A stretch of DNA of 64,000 nt. It comes from Bacteroides stercorirosoris (GTDB lineage Bacteria; Bacteroidota; Bacteroidia; Bacteroidales; Bacteroidaceae). Shown piece by piece: positions 25,815 to 34,244 of the stretch. The stretch is taken from contig NZ_FQZN01000021.1 of NCBI RefSeq assembly GCF_900142015.1, positions 47,868 to 111,867 of the forward strand. The letters run 5' to 3'. Every line of letters starts with the position of its first letter. The first letter of the stretch is position 1. Below the pieces are notes generated by a model. That model was not told where the DNA came from, ran no database searches, and saw nothing but the letters and a program-made list of their open reading frames with translations. The translations under genes were made by a program, and so were the position numbers.

Positions 25815-26290
25815 AAAGAATACCGGTTATTATGATTTTTCTGTCACTTGTTCTGTATGGCAAGGCAGAAAATCCCCCGTCTGACAAGGATAAGGCAGTA
25901 GCCTGCATCAAGCGGTGGGAAGGCTGGCACCGGGGGAAAATGCCTTACATCGGTTACGGACACCGCCTGCTCCCCCATGAGAAGCTGACCGAGAACCTGA
26001 GCGAGGCACAGGCGGACTCGCTTTTGAGATGCGACCTTGAACGGTGCCTGAAGGTATTCCGTAAATATGGAAAAGACTCGCTTCTTTTAAGTCTGTTAGG
26101 CTTTAATGTGGGCTGTTACCGTCTGGTTGGAGACGGGAAGATACCCAAAAGCAGACTGATTCAAAAACTGGAAAGTGGCGATCGGGATATTTACAGGGAA
26201 TATATATCGTTCCGCTGTTATCGGGGAAAAGTCATTCCAAGCATAGAGAGAAGAAGGAAAGAGGAGTTTGAACTGTTCTATATACCCTAG
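25811..26290 (+). CDS. Exported lysozyme-like muramidase of the transfer operon
   Basis: A 159-residue exported protein with a signal peptide (MKRIPVIMIFLSLVLYGKAE). The active-site region reads CIKRWEGWHRGKMPYIGYGHRL, the GH24 (phage lysozyme) pattern with catalytic glutamate in RWEGWH and the conserved YIGYGH. It would cut peptidoglycan locally so that the channel can cross the cell wall, the job of VirB1 in other systems. It closes the tra operon and is followed by a strong terminator. Confidence 0.85.
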   Translation: MKRIPVIMIFLSLVLYGKAENPPSDKDKAVACIKRWEGWHRGKMPYIGYGHRLLPHEKLTENLSEAQADSLLRCDLERCLKVFRKYGKDSLLLSLLGFNVGCYRLVGDGKIPKSRLIQKLESGDRDIYREYISFRCYRGKVIPSIERRRKEEFELFYIP

Positions 26291-26303
26291 ATTGAAATTA
26301 TGC

Positions 26304-26344
26304 AAAGCCGTGAACGGACGCTTGCCATCGCCGTTCACGGCTTT
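26304..26344. terminator. Bidirectional terminator between tra operon and the DUF932 gene
   Basis: A perfect 14-base stem (AAAGCCGTGAACGG with CCGTTCACGGCTTT) and a 13-base loop lie between convergent genes, with A-rich and T-rich flanks. It can end transcription from both sides. Confidence 0.85.
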
Positions 26345-26358
26345 AGTCTTAGCCACTC

Positions 26359-27513
26359 TTAATTTACCTTTACCCGGTTCATCAGCTGCCCCGATATTTC
26401 GTGCAGCTCCCGGCAGCGTTCCGGCTGCTGTTCCCTCGCAAAGGCGGTGATTCCCTGTGTCAGTTTCCAGAGCGTGGCCCCGCCTGTCACTCCGTCGTCA
26501 GGATTGTTGTTCATCAGCAGTTTTTCCACCTCGCGTCCTTCGTTTTTCAACAAGGCTCCTTTCTGCACCAGATTCTTCAGTTCCTTGTCGAAATCCACGT
26601 CAATTTCCGATGCGCCTTGAATTTCGATGGCCTTCTGCATGATGGTGTCTTTGCTGTACAGCCCTTTGGTCAGGTCGGAAACTGCCGATACGGTGGTCTG
26701 CGTGTCCAGTTCATAGGTCTTTTGGGAAAGGGACAGGGAATCCGGCAGTCTGCCTCCAAGGTGCACCTGCCGCATGACGGATTCCCGGACCATCCCGTTC
26801 AGGCACGCCCCGTTGAGCAGGAACGACCGCATGTCCACCGAGCCGTTGCCATAGTCGGATGTGGAGAAGCGTGCTCCTGCGAAGATGATGACCGTCCCGT
26901 TCTTACGGGTGGGTATCTCTATCGGAGTGGGCAGGATCGTTTCGCACCATACTTTCGTGTCGCTCATATAGGCGTCGGACACGACCGCCCCCTGTCCTCC
27001 CGCCTCACGGATGAAAGCGGTCAGGATGTCCACCGAGTTGAGCCGGCGGTAGGAGTCCGACAACACGCCCCGGACCTCCATGCCTACCGCACGTATCAGT
27101 ACCCGTGTGCGCTCGGTCCATCCCGAATGTTCGTTCAGGATGGTGGCGCACAACTGTTTCTGCCAGGCATCTCCGGCGGAAAGCTCGCGCAGGTATTTGG
27201 CGGGAATGCCCATCTTCTCCGAAATCTGGCTTATGGCGTTGCCGTGCAGGTTGAAGTTCCCTTCGGGCATTGCCATCTGTACCCTTCCTTCCGCTTTGAA
27301 GGAGATAACGGGGCGTTCCTTGCTACGTTGGCTTACCCCGATGGGAGCGATGAAATCCTGTGCGATCCGCCCCTCACTGAGCAGACGGTTGATGGTGTCC
27401 ATGACATCCCCCTGCCTGCCTTCTATCATTCGCCGTACCTTGTTGATGACTACCTGGTTGAGTCCCTGCTGTTTCTGTACCGGTGCAGTGGCCGGCATGA
27501 CTGTTGCTTCCAT
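26359..27513 (-). CDS. DUF932 family protein (phage/plasmid related)
   Basis: A 384-residue cytoplasmic protein. Phrases such as ISFKAEGRVQMAMPEGNFNLHG, LRAVGMEVRGVLSDSYRRL-like and FAGARFSTSDYGNGSVDMRS match DUF932, a family found on plasmids, phages and conjugative elements whose function is unknown. The start at 27513 is chosen because the protein begins there with a clean MEATVMP; the longer open frame upstream lies over the next gene. It faces the tra operon and is the last gene of the minus-strand accessory block. Confidence 0.75.
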   Translation of the reverse strand: MEATVMPATAPVQKQQGLNQVVINKVRRMIEGRQGDVMDTINRLLSEGRIAQDFIAPIGVSQRSKERPVISFKAEGRVQMAMPEGNFNLHGNAISQISEKMGIPAKYLRELSAGDAWQKQLCATILNEHSGWTERTRVLIRAVGMEVRGVLSDSYRRLNSVDILTAFIREAGGQGAVVSDAYMSDTKVWCETILPTPIEIPTRKNGTVIIFAGARFSTSDYGNGSVDMRSFLLNGACLNGMVRESVMRQVHLGGRLPDSLSLSQKTYELDTQTTVSAVSDLTKGLYSKDTIMQKAIEIQGASEIDVDFDKELKNLVQKGALLKNEGREVEKLLMNNNPDDGVTGGATLWKLTQGITAFAREQQPERCRELHEISGQLMNRVKVN

Positions 27514-27538
27514 ATTTTTTGTTTTTAAAGTTGATAAA

Positions 27539-28420
27539 TCACAATTTGTTCTTATGGCTTGTCTTGCTTGTTTTAGTAAATTCAGATCTGTACTCTTCTG
27601 ACAGACGGATATAATCCTTTTCGCTATATCCGGCCGGTCCGAACAGTTCATAATATCCGGGGAAGGGTTTTCTTTCCGTTTCCGGTATATGCGTGCTGGT
27701 TTCCTTATGGCAACAGATGATGTGCCGGACAAACCGGTAGCACTTGCAAAGATCCGCCAGGATGGTGTACTCGTTGTCCGTATGAGGTTCATAATATCCG
27801 CAGGAGAGATTGACGCAGGATACTTCCAGCCCGTTCCTTTTCAAGGCCGCCACATCCGTAGCCAGTCCCTGTGCCGGCTTGTAGCCGTACCTCCGGAAAT
27901 CTATAGCTGAAATGAAGTCATTGGAGCAGAGCTTCATTCCGTTGATTTGTGTTACCATATCCCCGTTCCCTTTCCGGTCACACTGAATCACGAAACGGCA
28001 GTCGGAAAAGAAGGACATATCGGCATGGCCGCTGCCTATGCATCCCACCTCCTCCTGTACGAAGAAGGCGCATTTCACCGCCTTGAAATCCTCCAGGCAT
28101 TTCAGGCAGATCCAGATGCCGTTCTTGTCATCCGCGCCGATTCCAGTCATCCGTTTACGCTTGTGATCATAGCCGACAATCATCGAGTCCGCCACAAGAT
28201 GGGCCACATAGGAGCCTGTCTTGCGCCGGTGTACCTCGTCCATGTGCGCCACGACACAGGGGTAGCTTTCCCGGTTGCCTTTGACCGCGTAGATGTTTCC
28301 GTGCCGGTCTTGCCGGAAAGGAATCCCCATCCGCCTGAGTTCCCCGATGATGAACCCGGCTATCTTCCCCTCCTTGCCGGAGGGGGAGGAGATGTTGTAA
28401 AGAGCCATTAATTTTTCCAT
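27539..28420 (-). CDS. Zinc aminopeptidase-like protein (M20/M28/M42 fold)
   Basis: A 293-residue protein with the metal-ligand pattern of di-zinc peptidases: AHMDEVH, then GIGADDKNG, FVQEEVGCIGS, QCDRKG and, near 215, PHTDNEY. These give the His, Asp, Glu-Glu, Asp and His ligands expected of the M20/M28/M42 fold. It lacks a signal peptide and so acts in the cytoplasm. Homologues are frequent in Bacteroides conjugative elements, but the substrate is unknown. It begins about a dozen bases after the end of the next upstream gene in the same operon. Confidence 0.75.
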   Translation of the reverse strand: MEKLMALYNISSPSGKEGKIAGFIIGELRRMGIPFRQDRHGNIYAVKGNRESYPCVVAHMDEVHRRKTGSYVAHLVADSMIVGYDHKRKRMTGIGADDKNGIWICLKCLEDFKAVKCAFFVQEEVGCIGSGHADMSFFSDCRFVIQCDRKGNGDMVTQINGMKLCSNDFISAIDFRRYGYKPAQGLATDVAALKRNGLEVSCVNLSCGYYEPHTDNEYTILADLCKCYRFVRHIICCHKETSTHIPETERKPFPGYYELFGPAGYSEKDYIRLSEEYRSEFTKTSKTSHKNKL

Positions 28421-28432
28421 GATACTGACTTT

Positions 28433-29662
28433 TTAGGAGATGAACAACTTTTCGATTTGCAGGTACCGTCTGAACTCCGGTACGGGACGTCCCTTCTTGA
28501 AGAGGAAGGACGGATATTTCTTTCCCTTGTATTCCACCGACGTGCCTTTCAGTACTTTTCCGAATACGGTGAATATATAGAACATGTCCTGACAATTCTT
28601 GCAGAATGCCATATCCGGAAAGGGATGTATTTTTCCGCATTTGGGACATACATATTTTCTCCTGTTTGCGCACCCTTCCGTGCTCCGGCAGGAGGCTATG
28701 CTCGTGTCGCCCTCCGTATTTCTCAGTTCCAGGTTGCCGTCCGTTAGATGGAGGCTGTAGAACGTGTCGAGGTAAGGCACCCCTTTCTTGTGCCACCTGC
28801 AGGCGGGCACTTTCACCGTCAATGAAACCTGTATATTGTCTCCGACCGCCCATTCCTGCCCCTCAATGGGATTCAGTACGGTGAAATCTGTTGTATGTGT
28901 ATAATCGTTGTATCTGCGTCGCAACAGGATGCCCGCCTCCTGCGCCTGCTTGCGGATCAGTTCGGCGACGAATGCGTGTGAGGAATAGATGCGGTCCAGC
29001 AGGGAGGCGGCAATCGGTGTGTTTATTGATTTCCACAAGGTTACCTCGTTCCATACGACAGCCCGTCCGAGTATGTTGTTGCTCTCGTCCCTTGCCACAA
29101 GGATTTTAGCGCCGGCGAAGTTGGTATAGAAGTCAGCGGCGTTGCGTGCCTTGTCCTCATACCGCATACAGGAACTGTGCAGGCTGGATGTGTCACTGTC
29201 GGCGATGGGGCTGTAGTTGCTTTCCAGATAGGCTTCCATGAAGTCGTTCATGCTTTCATGCAGCCTGACCGTGACCTTACTGTCCAGTGAAATGGCGCTA
29301 CAGAAATAGCTGATCTCATCGGGCTGGTACGGTCCTAGGTTTTTGAACAGCTCGGCAAACGTAGACGGTTCCAGATCTGTTCGGTTCTCCGGAAACCAGG
29401 GTGCCTGCGGATTGTTCCGGTCCGGGAAATTGGGATGGCCCAAATCTTTGTTGCATGCCGTGAACACGATCCGGATTTTCTTGAACGTGCCGGCTTCCGT
29501 CCGTTTGCGTTTGGTGGAGAAGCAGTTGTAGGTACCGCGTATGATCTCTTCCACCGGTACGTTCTTTTTTACTTCCAAAAGGATGTCTTTGGCTATCACA
29601 CTCCCGTTTTCCGCCGCATGCATCAGGCGGGATTTCAATTCATTGCTAACATTCAGTTTCAT
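28433..29662 (-). CDS. Hypothetical ICE protein with C-terminal zinc ribbon
   Basis: A 409-residue protein not recognised as a named family. Residues about 150-170 contain SDTSSLHSSCMRYE followed by a roughly 60-residue stretch (ILVARDESNNILGRAVVWN) with an acetyltransferase-like look. The last third contains a zinc ribbon, CPKCGKIHPF with a second pair FCKNCQ. No membrane segment or signal. It sits between the peptidase-like and the methylase-like genes with gaps of about 12 bases, so the three are one operon. It may bind nucleic acid; that is an inference from the ribbon only. Confidence 0.6.
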   Translation of the reverse strand: MKLNVSNELKSRLMHAAENGSVIAKDILLEVKKNVPVEEIIRGTYNCFSTKRKRTEAGTFKKIRIVFTACNKDLGHPNFPDRNNPQAPWFPENRTDLEPSTFAELFKNLGPYQPDEISYFCSAISLDSKVTVRLHESMNDFMEAYLESNYSPIADSDTSSLHSSCMRYEDKARNAADFYTNFAGAKILVARDESNNILGRAVVWNEVTLWKSINTPIAASLLDRIYSSHAFVAELIRKQAQEAGILLRRRYNDYTHTTDFTVLNPIEGQEWAVGDNIQVSLTVKVPACRWHKKGVPYLDTFYSLHLTDGNLELRNTEGDTSIASCRSTEGCANRRKYVCPKCGKIHPFPDMAFCKNCQDMFYIFTVFGKVLKGTSVEYKGKKYPSFLFKKGRPVPEFRRYLQIEKLFIS

Positions 29663-29674
29663 ACATCATTCGGT

Positions 29675-30442
29675 TTATTGTTTATAAATTCTGCCATGTT
29701 TATATGGCGATTGTTTCTTGTCCGGCTGCATTTGGCGCAATTTCTCTTTCCGCTTTCTGAGCAGGTCAACGGACATGTTCCTGCTTGTCCGATATTCCTC
29801 CTCGCTCATCCGGCGAATGGAAGGAATGCCCGTCTGGGTCAGTGTATGGTTTACCATCCAGCCGTCCATGAAGTTTTCGGGGAAGAGGCTGTCATGGTGG
29901 ATGACCTCACCTATGCAGCCATGTACGAGCATGTTGCAAACGGTCATCAGGCAACAGGTACGGTTGACATCTTCTGCAACCAGATAATTACCTAGGTGGC
30001 GTACATGATATGCCAGCAGTAGCCTTCCGCTTCCGCATGTCGGGTCACAGATACGTTTTCCTGTCGCTGTCTCCCCCGAATCGGTACATAAGACCATCAG
30101 GTCGCAGATATCCGGCGGGGTAAAGAACTGTCCGTTCACCTGCCGACCGATTTTGGAAGATATTGCCATGAAGAGGTCACCGAACGCATCAAACCATCCG
30201 CCGGATTGCAATTCCCGCTGCATGAGCCGTATCCATCCGGTAAGCATCTCCATAAAATGCCTGTTCTGCTGCCGTTTGTATTTCCAATCCATAAGGGGCG
30301 GTGCGCCGGGAGAGAACCCGTGAATGACATAACGCAGGAAATCGTTGAAAACGGATATCGGATCGTAGCCGTTCGAATAGGCGAAATCACAGATCGTTTT
30401 CTCAAGCGGACGTATCGCCTGCGGTGTGTTGTATGGTGCCAT
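29675..30442 (-). CDS. N6-adenine methylase-like protein lacking the NPPY motif
   Basis: A 255-residue protein related to HsdM-type DNA methylases. It has the entry motif GQFFTPPDICDLM and the AdoMet-binding motif I, DPTCGSGRLLLA. Where the catalytic NPP(Y/F) would follow DGW, it reads VNHTL instead, and no target-recognition domain follows. It therefore probably binds AdoMet or DNA but may not methylate. It lies alone, without restriction or specificity subunits. It might act as a decoy or inhibitor against host restriction, or be a divergent enzyme with a different motif IV. Confidence 0.65.
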   Translation of the reverse strand: MAPYNTPQAIRPLEKTICDFAYSNGYDPISVFNDFLRYVIHGFSPGAPPLMDWKYKRQQNRHFMEMLTGWIRLMQRELQSGGWFDAFGDLFMAISSKIGRQVNGQFFTPPDICDLMVLCTDSGETATGKRICDPTCGSGRLLLAYHVRHLGNYLVAEDVNRTCCLMTVCNMLVHGCIGEVIHHDSLFPENFMDGWMVNHTLTQTGIPSIRRMSEEEYRTSRNMSVDLLRKRKEKLRQMQPDKKQSPYKHGRIYKQ

Positions 30443-30443
30443 A

Positions 30444-31250
30444 TTACTCTGATTTTTTATAGATTGTTACTATATGTCTTTTATGGTCAGTCTGTATCCT
30501 GACGGGAGAAATGTCAAGGAAAGAGAGATGGGTGTCCGCTTTCAGCATGTTCCATTCCCATGCGGGAAGTTCCTTCCATTCCATACGGTATGCCCAGAGT
30601 ATGAACAGACCGGGACGGAATCCGTTGAAAAGTTCTCCGTGCAGAATCCCGACCAGCCGCTCCAGTTCTTCCCGCGAGTAAAGGGTGAATGACTCATTCC
30701 GATAGACAAAGGCATCAGCCGGTTCAATATCCGGCTGACACTCGATGATGTATCTCGTCCATTCTTTTGTGGTGTACTTTCCGTACAGAGGATCGGGTTC
30801 CGTGTATTTCCATGCCCTGACGAATGTGTGGAAGAGGACGGCACCGTTCTTGTGCCTTCCGGTATGCCCCCACATCCGGAACTGTTTGCTGCGTATGCCA
30901 TCGGGAAGCAGCAATTCCGGACCGGTTATAACCCAAGGGCCTCCTTCCGTATTGTAACCGGTACACTTTTCATTTTCATGGCAGAAAGGTGTCTGTGGGA
31001 GAAGGCAAATATGGACTTCCCGGTCATCGCCCCTTTCAATGTGTGCCTGCGGATAATAGTCACCGCCACGGGTGATATAAGTGACAACATCTCCTGCGGT
31101 CGGTAAACTGACTCTTTCCCTGTCCTCCCGCATCCTTGAAATCAGCCGGTTCACTTTCTCCACATCACATTCCTTTATGGAGCAGGCACACCCTTCATGC
31201 CTGTTGAGCCGGGTCAGACTTTCCAGGTCATAAAAATTAGCGTACTTCAT
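30444..31250 (-). CDS. Hypothetical ICE protein (DUF4121-like)
   Basis: A 268-residue soluble protein beginning MKYANFYDLESLTRLNRHEG, a start I associate with the DUF4121 proteins of Bacteroides conjugative elements. It has paired cysteines near 20 (GCACSIKEC) and many aromatic residues in the C-terminal half. The function is unknown. The start at 31250 is preferred; a longer frame lies over the next gene. The end nearly touches the methylase-like gene (one base between), so the two are coupled. Confidence 0.6.
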   Translation of the reverse strand: MKYANFYDLESLTRLNRHEGCACSIKECDVEKVNRLISRMREDRERVSLPTAGDVVTYITRGGDYYPQAHIERGDDREVHICLLPQTPFCHENEKCTGYNTEGGPWVITGPELLLPDGIRSKQFRMWGHTGRHKNGAVLFHTFVRAWKYTEPDPLYGKYTTKEWTRYIIECQPDIEPADAFVYRNESFTLYSREELERLVGILHGELFNGFRPGLFILWAYRMEWKELPAWEWNMLKADTHLSFLDISPVRIQTDHKRHIVTIYKKSE

Positions 31251-31515
31251 ATTGAGATCGTTTTTGTTGATACAATTTGACCTGACGGGCAACCATGTCG
31301 CAGAACTTCTGTCCGTTCTCCTTCTCACTTCTGAAATAGGCAATCATGTCCCAGAGATTCTGCTTGAAGCAGCCGGTCCATTTTTCGTAATAGTGACTTC
31401 CATAGACCTTTCCGAACGTTTCCTCGAAAAGTGCGGGAGTCTGCCCTTCATCCCCATGGTGGTTGTATTGCCACAGGGAGACAAGCAGCAGCCGGTTATA
31501 ATCCAGTGTTTCCAT
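31237..31515 (-). CDS. Small hypothetical ICE protein
   Basis: A 92-residue soluble protein, rich in aromatic and charged residues (LVSLWQYNHHGDEGQTPALF, then YYEKWTGCFKQNLWDMIAYF). It overlaps the next gene's start by 14 bases. Not recognised. Its 5' leader holds copy A of the palindromic repeat described separately, with a small hairpin about 28 bases before the start codon. That suggests control at the RNA level, but nothing shows what the protein does. Confidence 0.55.
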   Translation of the reverse strand: METLDYNRLLLVSLWQYNHHGDEGQTPALFEETFGKVYGSHYYEKWTGCFKQNLWDMIAYFRSEKENGQKFCDMVARQVKLYQQKRSQYEVR

Positions 31516-31540
31516 TTCTGTTCTTTTTTAAGTAAAACAT

Positions 31541-31729
31541 CGGCCTACATGGGTAGGCATTTTTATTTCTTGATGTCTTTTCAGTCTGTTTTCCGGGGAT
31601 TGCGGCAAGGCTTGGCGAAAGAAAATACCGCAGCGAAGCGAGGATGATTTTCTTTCAGCCAACCCAGCCCCTGAAAGGGGCCGCCTTGCGCAATCAGCCC
31701 GGGAAACAGCTATCTTTACAGCAAGAAAT
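31541..31729. repeat. Palindromic structured repeat, copy A
   Basis: One of three related elements. Parts in order: small hairpin GCCTAC/GTAGGC (31543-31558), outer arm starting ATTTCTTG, stem GGATTGCGGCAAGGC with its partner GCCTTGCGCAATC (31681-31695), conserved central hairpin GGCGAAAGAAAAT / ATTTTCTTTCAGCC (31614-31660) whose loop contains CCGCAGCGAAGCGAGG, side hairpin CCCCTGAAAGGGG, and right outer arm ending CAAGAAAT. On the plus strand TTGC and TATCTTTA with 21 bases between resemble a Bacteroides promoter. Confidence 0.75.
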
Positions 31730-31731
31730 GA

Positions 31732-31771
31732 AAAAGCAGACCTCGGATTCTCTGTTCTGAAGTCTGCTTTT
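31732..31771 (-). terminator. Terminator of the DUF4120-like gene
   Basis: AAAAGCAGAC (31732-31741) pairs with GTCTGCTTTT (31762-31771) over a 20-base loop. On the minus strand it ends in a T-run and lies 25 bases after the stop at 31797. On the plus strand it would also end any short transcript from the promoter-like site in copy A. Confidence 0.7.
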
Positions 31772-31796
31772 CGGTCATTGTCGAGTCTCATGTTTT

Positions 31797-32087
31797 TCAG
31801 GTATGTATCTGCCATCCGTGGAACGGCTGCAATGTCACGGCAAACGATCTGTCAGGTATTCCATGATAGAGCAGGCCGCCCACGATACCTGTCCTTCCGT
31901 CGGGATAGCGCTGTGTGAAGCCGAACGAGTACGGGGCATGGTCATAGTAGAGTGAGATTTCGCAGGGATAATCAGGGTTTTCTTCCCAGCTTTTCAACCG
32001 TTCCAGACATTTTTGAAGCGAGGTGTCACCGATGGATTCGGCATAACGTCTTACATTCTCGAAATGTTCTTCATTCAGGATTTTCAT
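31797..32087 (-). CDS. Hypothetical ICE protein (DUF4120-like)
   Basis: A 96-residue soluble protein: MKILNEEHFENVRRYAESIG at the start, and a C-terminal half (CEISLYYDHAPYSFGFTQRY, then GGLLYHG and PFHGWQIHT) that I associate with DUF4120 proteins of Bacteroides mobile elements. The function is unknown. The start at 32087 is chosen; the longer open frame runs back through the palindromic repeat copy B, which is leader, not coding. It has its own terminator and so is probably a single-gene transcript. Confidence 0.65.
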   Translation of the reverse strand: MKILNEEHFENVRRYAESIGDTSLQKCLERLKSWEENPDYPCEISLYYDHAPYSFGFTQRYPDGRTGIVGGLLYHGIPDRSFAVTLQPFHGWQIHT

Positions 32088-32115
32088 GACTTTTGTATTC
32101 TTATCTGTTAAACAC

Positions 32116-32300
32116 GTCCGGCTCCGGGAGCCGGTATTTTTATTTCTCGCCTGCCTGACAGTCCCGTGGCCGTACCCGCAAGGTTTGGCGAAAGAAAATA
32201 CCGCAGCGAAGCGAGGATGATTTTCTTTCAGCCAACCCCGAAGGGGCCTGACCTTGTACGGGTACACAGGACGCGGGACTACCTTTGCAGGGTGAGAAAT
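32116..32300. repeat. Palindromic structured repeat, copy B
   Basis: Same architecture as copy A. Small hairpin CCGGCTCC/GGAGCCGG (32118-32134), outer arm ATTTCTC with GAGAAAT, stem CGTACCCGCAAGG with CCTTGTACGGGTAC, central hairpin identical in sequence to copy A, side hairpin CCCCGAAGGGG. The stem sequence differs from copy A on both sides in a way that keeps pairing. On the plus strand TTGT and TACCTTTG (22 bases between) face the gene at 32418. Confidence 0.75.
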
Positions 32301-32417
32301 AAAATATACGGTTGTTTTTTGTTGTGGGATTTTGTGTGGATTCCTTAGATAATCTTCCTGATTTGTTCGCCATTGCCGGACAAATGCTGTATTTTTGCAA
32401 TTTCTAATTTCAGGATT

Positions 32418-32762
32418 ATGGAAAACTATCTAAAGAAAGCGGCGGATGCTTTCCTTGTGGAGCGTCCGTATGGTATGCGTGTGGATTACAGGAAGAAAGG
32501 GTTCGTGCTGTTTAACCGCAACCTAAACGTATTGGGCAATGTGGAGCATGCCCGTCTGGAAGAGCTGCCTCTGGAGCGGTTCAATGTGGAGGAGATTCCG
32601 TTGGATGGTGAAATTGTGGAGGAACACGCGGGATTTACCGACGTATTCTTCTATACCGATCTGACCAGTCCCTATGCCGGATATGTGCTGAACCTACAAA
32701 AGCTTAAAGCCTATAACCGGTTGATGTTTCCGCTGGCGATGGCGCTGAACCGCGAATTGTGA
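32418..32762 (+). CDS. Hypothetical ICE protein
   Basis: A 114-residue soluble protein (MENYLKKAADAFLVERPYGM, then FVLFNRNLNVLGNVEHARLE). It is not recognised. It is the only plus-strand gene inside the minus-strand block and lies about 130 bases after the promoter-like site carried by palindromic repeat copy B, which may drive it. The ATG at 32418 is preferred over an upstream in-frame codon. A terminator-like stem follows. Confidence 0.55.
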   Translation: MENYLKKAADAFLVERPYGMRVDYRKKGFVLFNRNLNVLGNVEHARLEELPLERFNVEEIPLDGEIVEEHAGFTDVFFYTDLTSPYAGYVLNLQKLKAYNRLMFPLAMALNREL

Positions 32763-32777
32763 GGCCGGAAGATGGCA

Positions 32778-32811
32778 GCGGTAACAGCCGCATGGAGCAG
32801 GCCGTTACCGC
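32778..32811. terminator. Bidirectional terminator-like stem
   Basis: GCGGTAAC (32778-32785) pairs with GTTACCGC (32804-32811), between the convergent ends of the genes at 32762 and 32821, followed on the plus side by TTTTATTATTT. Confidence 0.6.
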
Positions 32812-32820
32812 CAGGTTTTA

Positions 32821-33531
32821 TTATTTGCCCTCTCTTGCTGTTATAAATGCAAGATAATCGTCCACGGCCTTATGACATCCGGTAAAGTCCGGAGTCCGGT
32901 GGCCTTTGATTTTCCGGTAGCTGATGGTTCCGTCCTTATTTATGCCCCTCACATGCCTGTAGAGTGTCCCTTTGGTTCTGATATGGATGTCAAAACCGTC
33001 CCTTCCGGTGATTTCAAGGAATGTTCCTCCCGTGATCCATTCCCCGTCCAGGAATTTCTGTTTCTGTTCATCGAGCAGCCGCTGATGTTGCTCTTCCCGC
33101 GCTCTGCGCTCTTCCGCCTCATTCTCCTCCCGCTCCCTGCGTTTCTGTTCCTGCCTCCTTTTGTATGCCTCACGGGCTTGCATCAAGGGTGCGGTGTCAA
33201 GTCCGAGAGCCTCGAACACGCGGACGGAGATCAACCTGACGAAGGCTCCTCTTTCCGCTCCCTGAAGCGTATCCGCGATCCAGTTCCTGCAATAGGCGGC
33301 GGCTTCCTCCCTGCGGTTTTCTCCGTTGAGGAACCGGCGTGAATACTGCCCGCTGGAAAAATAAACGTTTTCAATCCGGCAGACCACATGGAAACAGTCA
33401 TCGTCCTCATTCCCATATTCGTTCTTTCTCGACAGGGAGAGATATACATTCTCCGCGTACGGCTCCAGTTCCATATAAGGAGCCACGACGGTATTCCCGT
33501 CAGACTTGTACTTGAATACTTTTGCTTTCAT
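32821..33531 (-). CDS. Hypothetical ICE protein with coiled-coil
   Basis: A 236-residue protein. Residues about 120-165 form a highly charged coiled coil (AYKRRQEQKRREREENEAEE). The flanking parts are folded: an N-terminal beta-rich domain and a C-terminal part with ISYRKIKGHRTPDFTGCHKA. Not recognised. The start at 33531 (MKAKVFKYKS) is chosen because it lies directly after the preceding gene's stop region; an upstream codon at 33567 would overlap it. It belongs to the long minus-strand operon-like run. Confidence 0.5.
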   Translation of the reverse strand: MKAKVFKYKSDGNTVVAPYMELEPYAENVYLSLSRKNEYGNEDDDCFHVVCRIENVYFSSGQYSRRFLNGENRREEAAAYCRNWIADTLQGAERGAFVRLISVRVFEALGLDTAPLMQAREAYKRRQEQKRREREENEAEERRAREEQHQRLLDEQKQKFLDGEWITGGTFLEITGRDGFDIHIRTKGTLYRHVRGINKDGTISYRKIKGHRTPDFTGCHKAVDDYLAFITAREGK

Positions 33532-33532
33532 A

Positions 33533-34234
33533 CTATCGCTCAGTTTGTCGGTTGTTGCATATTTCATCTATGATCTCTTTCCCGCTTCTTTCACCCTTCA
33601 GGAAAGCAAGGAAGCGCCTCAAAAAGAGCCGGGCACAGTCAGTTCCCAGCTGGGAGCTTTCACCGTCTTTGGTAGCGCATACCGCAAAACGCCCCAGTCC
33701 GAAACTGTCCTGTTGCGGTACGATGTGGTAAGACAGGTCCTCGCTTGCGTTGATGTGCAAACCACGACGGAAAACATAGAAAGTTTTCGGGATTCTTCTG
33801 TCGGTATCGATTCCCATACGCTTGTAACCGTGATGTTCCAATAACCGGACCAGTTCCCTGTTTGTCGGAATTGTATGTCCGATCCAGTCCGGCCAGCTTA
33901 TATTTTCTAGTATGTGTCCGTAATTGTCATATAATATATTGAACTGATCCTGGTATTCATCGTAAAATTCCCCGCTCCCGTTGCACATTTCCTCCAACGC
34001 GATGCCGTTTTTACGGACAAGGGCAAGGTCGCCCAGTCCGCACGCGATTTCATTGAGCAGCGTGCGTTCCCCGTCCCTGTCCTTTGCCGTTCCGTAAATT
34101 CTAAGCAGGGAATACCGGTGTAGCGCCGAACGGGATGGCATATCCAATTTTTCCCATATCTCATCGTTTCCTATAGCCTGTCTGGTGTTTTCCGGAAGTC
34201 CGTACCACCACTTGTCCAAATTGTTTGTATCCAT
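33533..34234 (-). CDS. Hypothetical ICE protein
   Basis: A 233-residue soluble protein starting MDTNNLDKWWYGLPENTRQA. No membrane segment, signal or recognised motif. It is acidic in the middle (GSGEFYDEYQDQFNILYDN) and basic towards the end. Neighbouring starts and stops are within about ten bases, which places it in a multi-gene transcript with the J-domain gene upstream. No function is proposed. Confidence 0.5.
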   Translation of the reverse strand: MDTNNLDKWWYGLPENTRQAIGNDEIWEKLDMPSRSALHRYSLLRIYGTAKDRDGERTLLNEIACGLGDLALVRKNGIALEEMCNGSGEFYDEYQDQFNILYDNYGHILENISWPDWIGHTIPTNRELVRLLEHHGYKRMGIDTDRRIPKTFYVFRRGLHINASEDLSYHIVPQQDSFGLGRFAVCATKDGESSQLGTDCARLFLRRFLAFLKGERSGKEIIDEICNNRQTER

Positions 34235-34244
34235 AATTTCTGAA

